DNA of 64,000 nucleotides from NCBI GenBank assembly GCA_016215625.1, contig JACRIW010000058.1, positions 96,252 to 160,251 on the forward strand, in the 5' to 3' direction. The position numbers were made by a program, and so were the translations under genes. Positions 61,761 through 64,000 of the stretch are shown in pieces. Every line of letters starts with the position of its first letter. Position 1 is the first letter of the stretch. The notes under the pieces were generated by a model. The model was not told the origin of the DNA, did not search any database, and saw only the letters and a program-made list of their open reading frames with translations. The DNA is from Candidatus Eiseniibacteriota bacterium (GTDB lineage Bacteria > Eisenbacteria > RBG-16-71-46).

Positions 61761-61813
61761 TCAGGGACAGACCTTTGCCGGCCTGAGGGGCACGCCGGGG
61801 AGAGCCAGCCAAC

Positions 61814-64000
61814 TTGGAAAAGGCGATCGACATCAAGCGTCGGGCACAGCGCTGCATCCAGAACGGCGATCTGGAAGGCGCGCTCACCGAATACGAGAAG
61901 CTCGTCGGCGGTGAAGAGTCCGACCCCTACAACTTCGTGCTCCTCGCGGACCTCCTGTACAAGAAGGGGGACCAGACCGGCGCCGCAGAGCGCTACCTGT
62001 CCGCGGTGGCGGCGTACGAGAAGTCGTCGCTGTTCAAGAACGCGATCGCCGTCTGCAAGAAGATGCTGCGCCTGTCGCTGTCGCCCGCGAAGGTGCTGAA
62101 CTCGCTCGCGCAGCTCCACCTGCTCGACGGGCTCGCCGGCGAGGCCGCGCTGTACTACGTGCAGTACGCCGAGCACATGGTGCGTTCGAGCGCGCCCGCC
62201 GAGGCGGCCGAAGCGCTCCGCAAGGCGTTCGACGCATGCCAGGACAACCTCAAGGTGCTCGAGCAGCTCTCCGAGGCATGGCTGCTCGCGGGCGAGAATC
62301 CCCGCGCCGCCGCGGTCATGCTCGAAGCCGCCGCGCACTACCGTTCCCGCAACCAGGAGAGCGACGCCGTGCGCTGCACCCTGCGCGCGAGCCAGCTCGA
62401 CCCGACCGTGACGTCCCCGAGCATCGCCGTGCCCGAGGGCGACGCAGCCGTCGCGGCCGAGGCGAGCGTCGCGCCCGCCGCGGCCGTGCCATTCCTCGAG
62501 CCCGGCCAGACGCCGCGCCTGCCGTCCGTGCTCGAGATCGAGCCGCGCGCCGCCGCCCCCGAGGTCCCGCCCGCGAGCGGCACGCTCGAGGTCGAGCACA
62601 CGGCACGCGGGACTTCGAGTGCCGACGTCACGGCGCACGGTGCGCCCGAGGGCTTCGACTCCGGCCGTCACGGCTTCGAGTTCGGCGCCACGGCGAGCCG
62701 TACCGAGACGCCCGAGCCCGAGAGCGCTTCGTCCCCGGACGACTTCGCCGTCACCGAATCCGAAGTCTCCGCGACGTTCGGCGCCATTTCGCTGAGCGGC
62801 GCGGAGCTTTCCACTCCCGAACCGCTGCGCCTGAAGGAAGACGACGCTCCCGTGGTGGATCTCGATGCGGTCGAGACCGAGGCGGTCGACGCCATCGGTG
62901 ACGCCGGTGACGCGCCGTCGGTGTACGAGATCGGCGCCGAGGAAGCCGAGCCCGCCGGTGTGTACGAGATCGATGCGGACGAGTCGATCGAGGCCGCGGT
63001 CGAGTCCGTGTACGAGATCGCCGCCGAAGACGCCGAGCCGGCGATTGCGGCGGAAGCCGGCGCACCGGTCCAGCCCGTGTACGAGATCACCATCGACGAG
63101 ACCCCGATCGCTGCCGCCGCTCCGGTCGAGCGCGAGGTGGAGGAGCCCGTCTACGAGATCTCCGAGGATGCCGAGCCCGTGATGCTCGAGACCCCCGAGA
63201 AGCCCGGGCTCGCGTTCACGACCTCCGAGAGCGCGCCGTCGGTGCACACGCCGACGCCGCTCGAGCACGTCGAAGCGCTGCTCACGCTCGCGCAGGACCA
63301 GTTCCGGTCCGGCGATCGCGACCTCGCGACCGGCACGCTGGCGGAAGCCGCGCGCGCCTACGAGTCGCTCGGCCGCCTCGACAGCGCCGCGACGATCTAC
63401 CGCAGCCTCGGACGCGGCGCGCAGGCGACGCCGGTGCTCATGGAAGCGTGGCTCGCGAACTGCGAACGCCGCGGCGACGCGCAGGAAGCCGCGCAGGTGT
63501 CGTGCGAACTCGGCGACCGTGCGCTCAACGACGGCGACGAGGCGACCGCGCTCGGCTGGTTCGAACGTGCGCTGCGCTTCGACGCCTCGAACGAAATGGC
63601 CCGCCGCCGCGTGCAGCGGCTGTCGGGCGCCCCGGGCGGCACGCCCGAGGGCGGCGTCGTGGTCGCCTCGGCGACCCCGGCGAGCGAGCAGGCACCCTCG
63701 GCGACCGCGAACAGCGCGGCCGGAACGCCTCCCATGGAGTCGGGACGTGTCGAGGTGGCGGTCGGCCGTGCGGAGGCCGTGTCCTTCGACCTGGCGGGCC
63801 TGCTGTCGGAGTTCCAGAAGGGCGTGGCCGCGCAACTGGCCGGGGACTCGCAGAGCCATTACGATTTGGGCATGACCTATCGCGAGATGGGCCTGCTCGA
63901 TCAGGCCATCGAATCCTTCCGCGTCGCGCAGGATGATCCACGCCTCGCGCCGCGCGCTCTCGAAATGGCCGGGCGCTGCCTGGCCGACCAGGGACGGCAC
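61814..64000 (+). CDS. Large TPR protein with acidic VYEI-repeat linker (3' end outside window)
   Basis: Open frame from TTG 61814 to the window edge (729 codons): LEKAIDIKRRAQRCIQNGDLEGALTEYEKLVGGEESDPYNFVLLADLLYKKGDQTGAAERYLSAV...; C-terminal SFDLAGLLSEFQKGVAAQLAGDSQSHYDLGMTYREMGLLDQAIESFRVAQDD. Missing from ORF track because it is open-ended. Confidence 0.88.
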   Translation, partial: MEKAIDIKRRAQRCIQNGDLEGALTEYEKLVGGEESDPYNFVLLADLLYKKGDQTGAAERYLSAVAAYEKSSLFKNAIAVCKKMLRLSLSPAKVLNSLAQLHLLDGLAGEAALYYVQYAEHMVRSSAPAEAAEALRKAFDACQDNLKVLEQLSEAWLLAGENPRAAAVMLEAAAHYRSRNQESDAVRCTLRASQLDPTVTSPSIAVPEGDAAVAAEASVAPAAAVPFLEPGQTPRLPSVLEIEPRAAAPEVPPASGTLEVEHTARGTSSADVTAHGAPEGFDSGRHGFEFGATASRTETPEPESASSPDDFAVTESEVSATFGAISLSGAELSTPEPLRLKEDDAPVVDLDAVETEAVDAIGDAGDAPSVYEIGAEEAEPAGVYEIDADESIEAAVESVYEIAAEDAEPAIAAEAGAPVQPVYEITIDETPIAAAAPVEREVEEPVYEISEDAEPVMLETPEKPGLAFTTSESAPSVHTPTPLEHVEALLTLAQDQFRSGDRDLATGTLAEAARAYESLGRLDSAATIYRSLGRGAQATPVLMEAWLANCERRGDAQEAAQVSCELGDRALNDGDEATALGWFERALRFDASNEMARRRVQRLSGAPGGTPEGGVVVASATPASEQAPSATANSAAGTPPMESGRVEVAVGRAEAVSFDLAGLLSEFQKGVAAQLAGDSQSHYDLGMTYREMGLLDQAIESFRVAQDDPRLAPRALEMAGRCLADQGRH

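Noticed and set aside
62900-63180. VYEI repeats considered as a CRISPR-like or DNA tandem array
   Set aside because: Spacing is irregular (39, 48, 69, 72 bp), only the 12-nt codon block recurs, and it is in frame within a protein; better explained as a protein motif.
60602-64000. 1132-aa minus-strand ORF at the right edge
   Set aside because: Antisense to ftcD and the TPR gene; no domain signal.

Overview
This is a high-GC (roughly 70%), gene-dense bacterial chromosome window. The gene content suggests an FCB-group or Eisenbacteria-like organism; that is inference from protein style, not a search. I see about 36 credible protein genes and one tRNA (tRNA-Glu, TTC). I found no rRNA, no CRISPR array and no intact mobile element.

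Recognisable housekeeping genes: pntA-pntB, pyrE, dnaE-accA-Trm112-like, a DinG/XPD-type helicase, and a histidine-utilisation block (hutH-hutU-hutI, then a fused ftcD).

The accessory character comes from large secreted proteins. These include a zinc metalloprotease, subtilisin, gingipain-type C25 and M6 peptidases, glycosidase-like proteins and FG-GAP/NHL proteins. Six of them end in a similar FlgD-like Ig C-terminal domain. They sit with a PorV-like protein, an Omp85 protein and a large SprA-like surface barrel candidate (36.6-53.4 kb). I read this as a type-IX-like secretion/surface-protease locus.

The other most interesting item is a single ORF (17279-19507, minus) that appears to fuse an AmgK-like sugar kinase, a RapZ C-terminal domain and a MurU-like nucleotidyltransferase.

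Two real genes run off the window edges and are missing from the supplied ORF track. Many long ORFs in that track are antisense artefacts of high GC.
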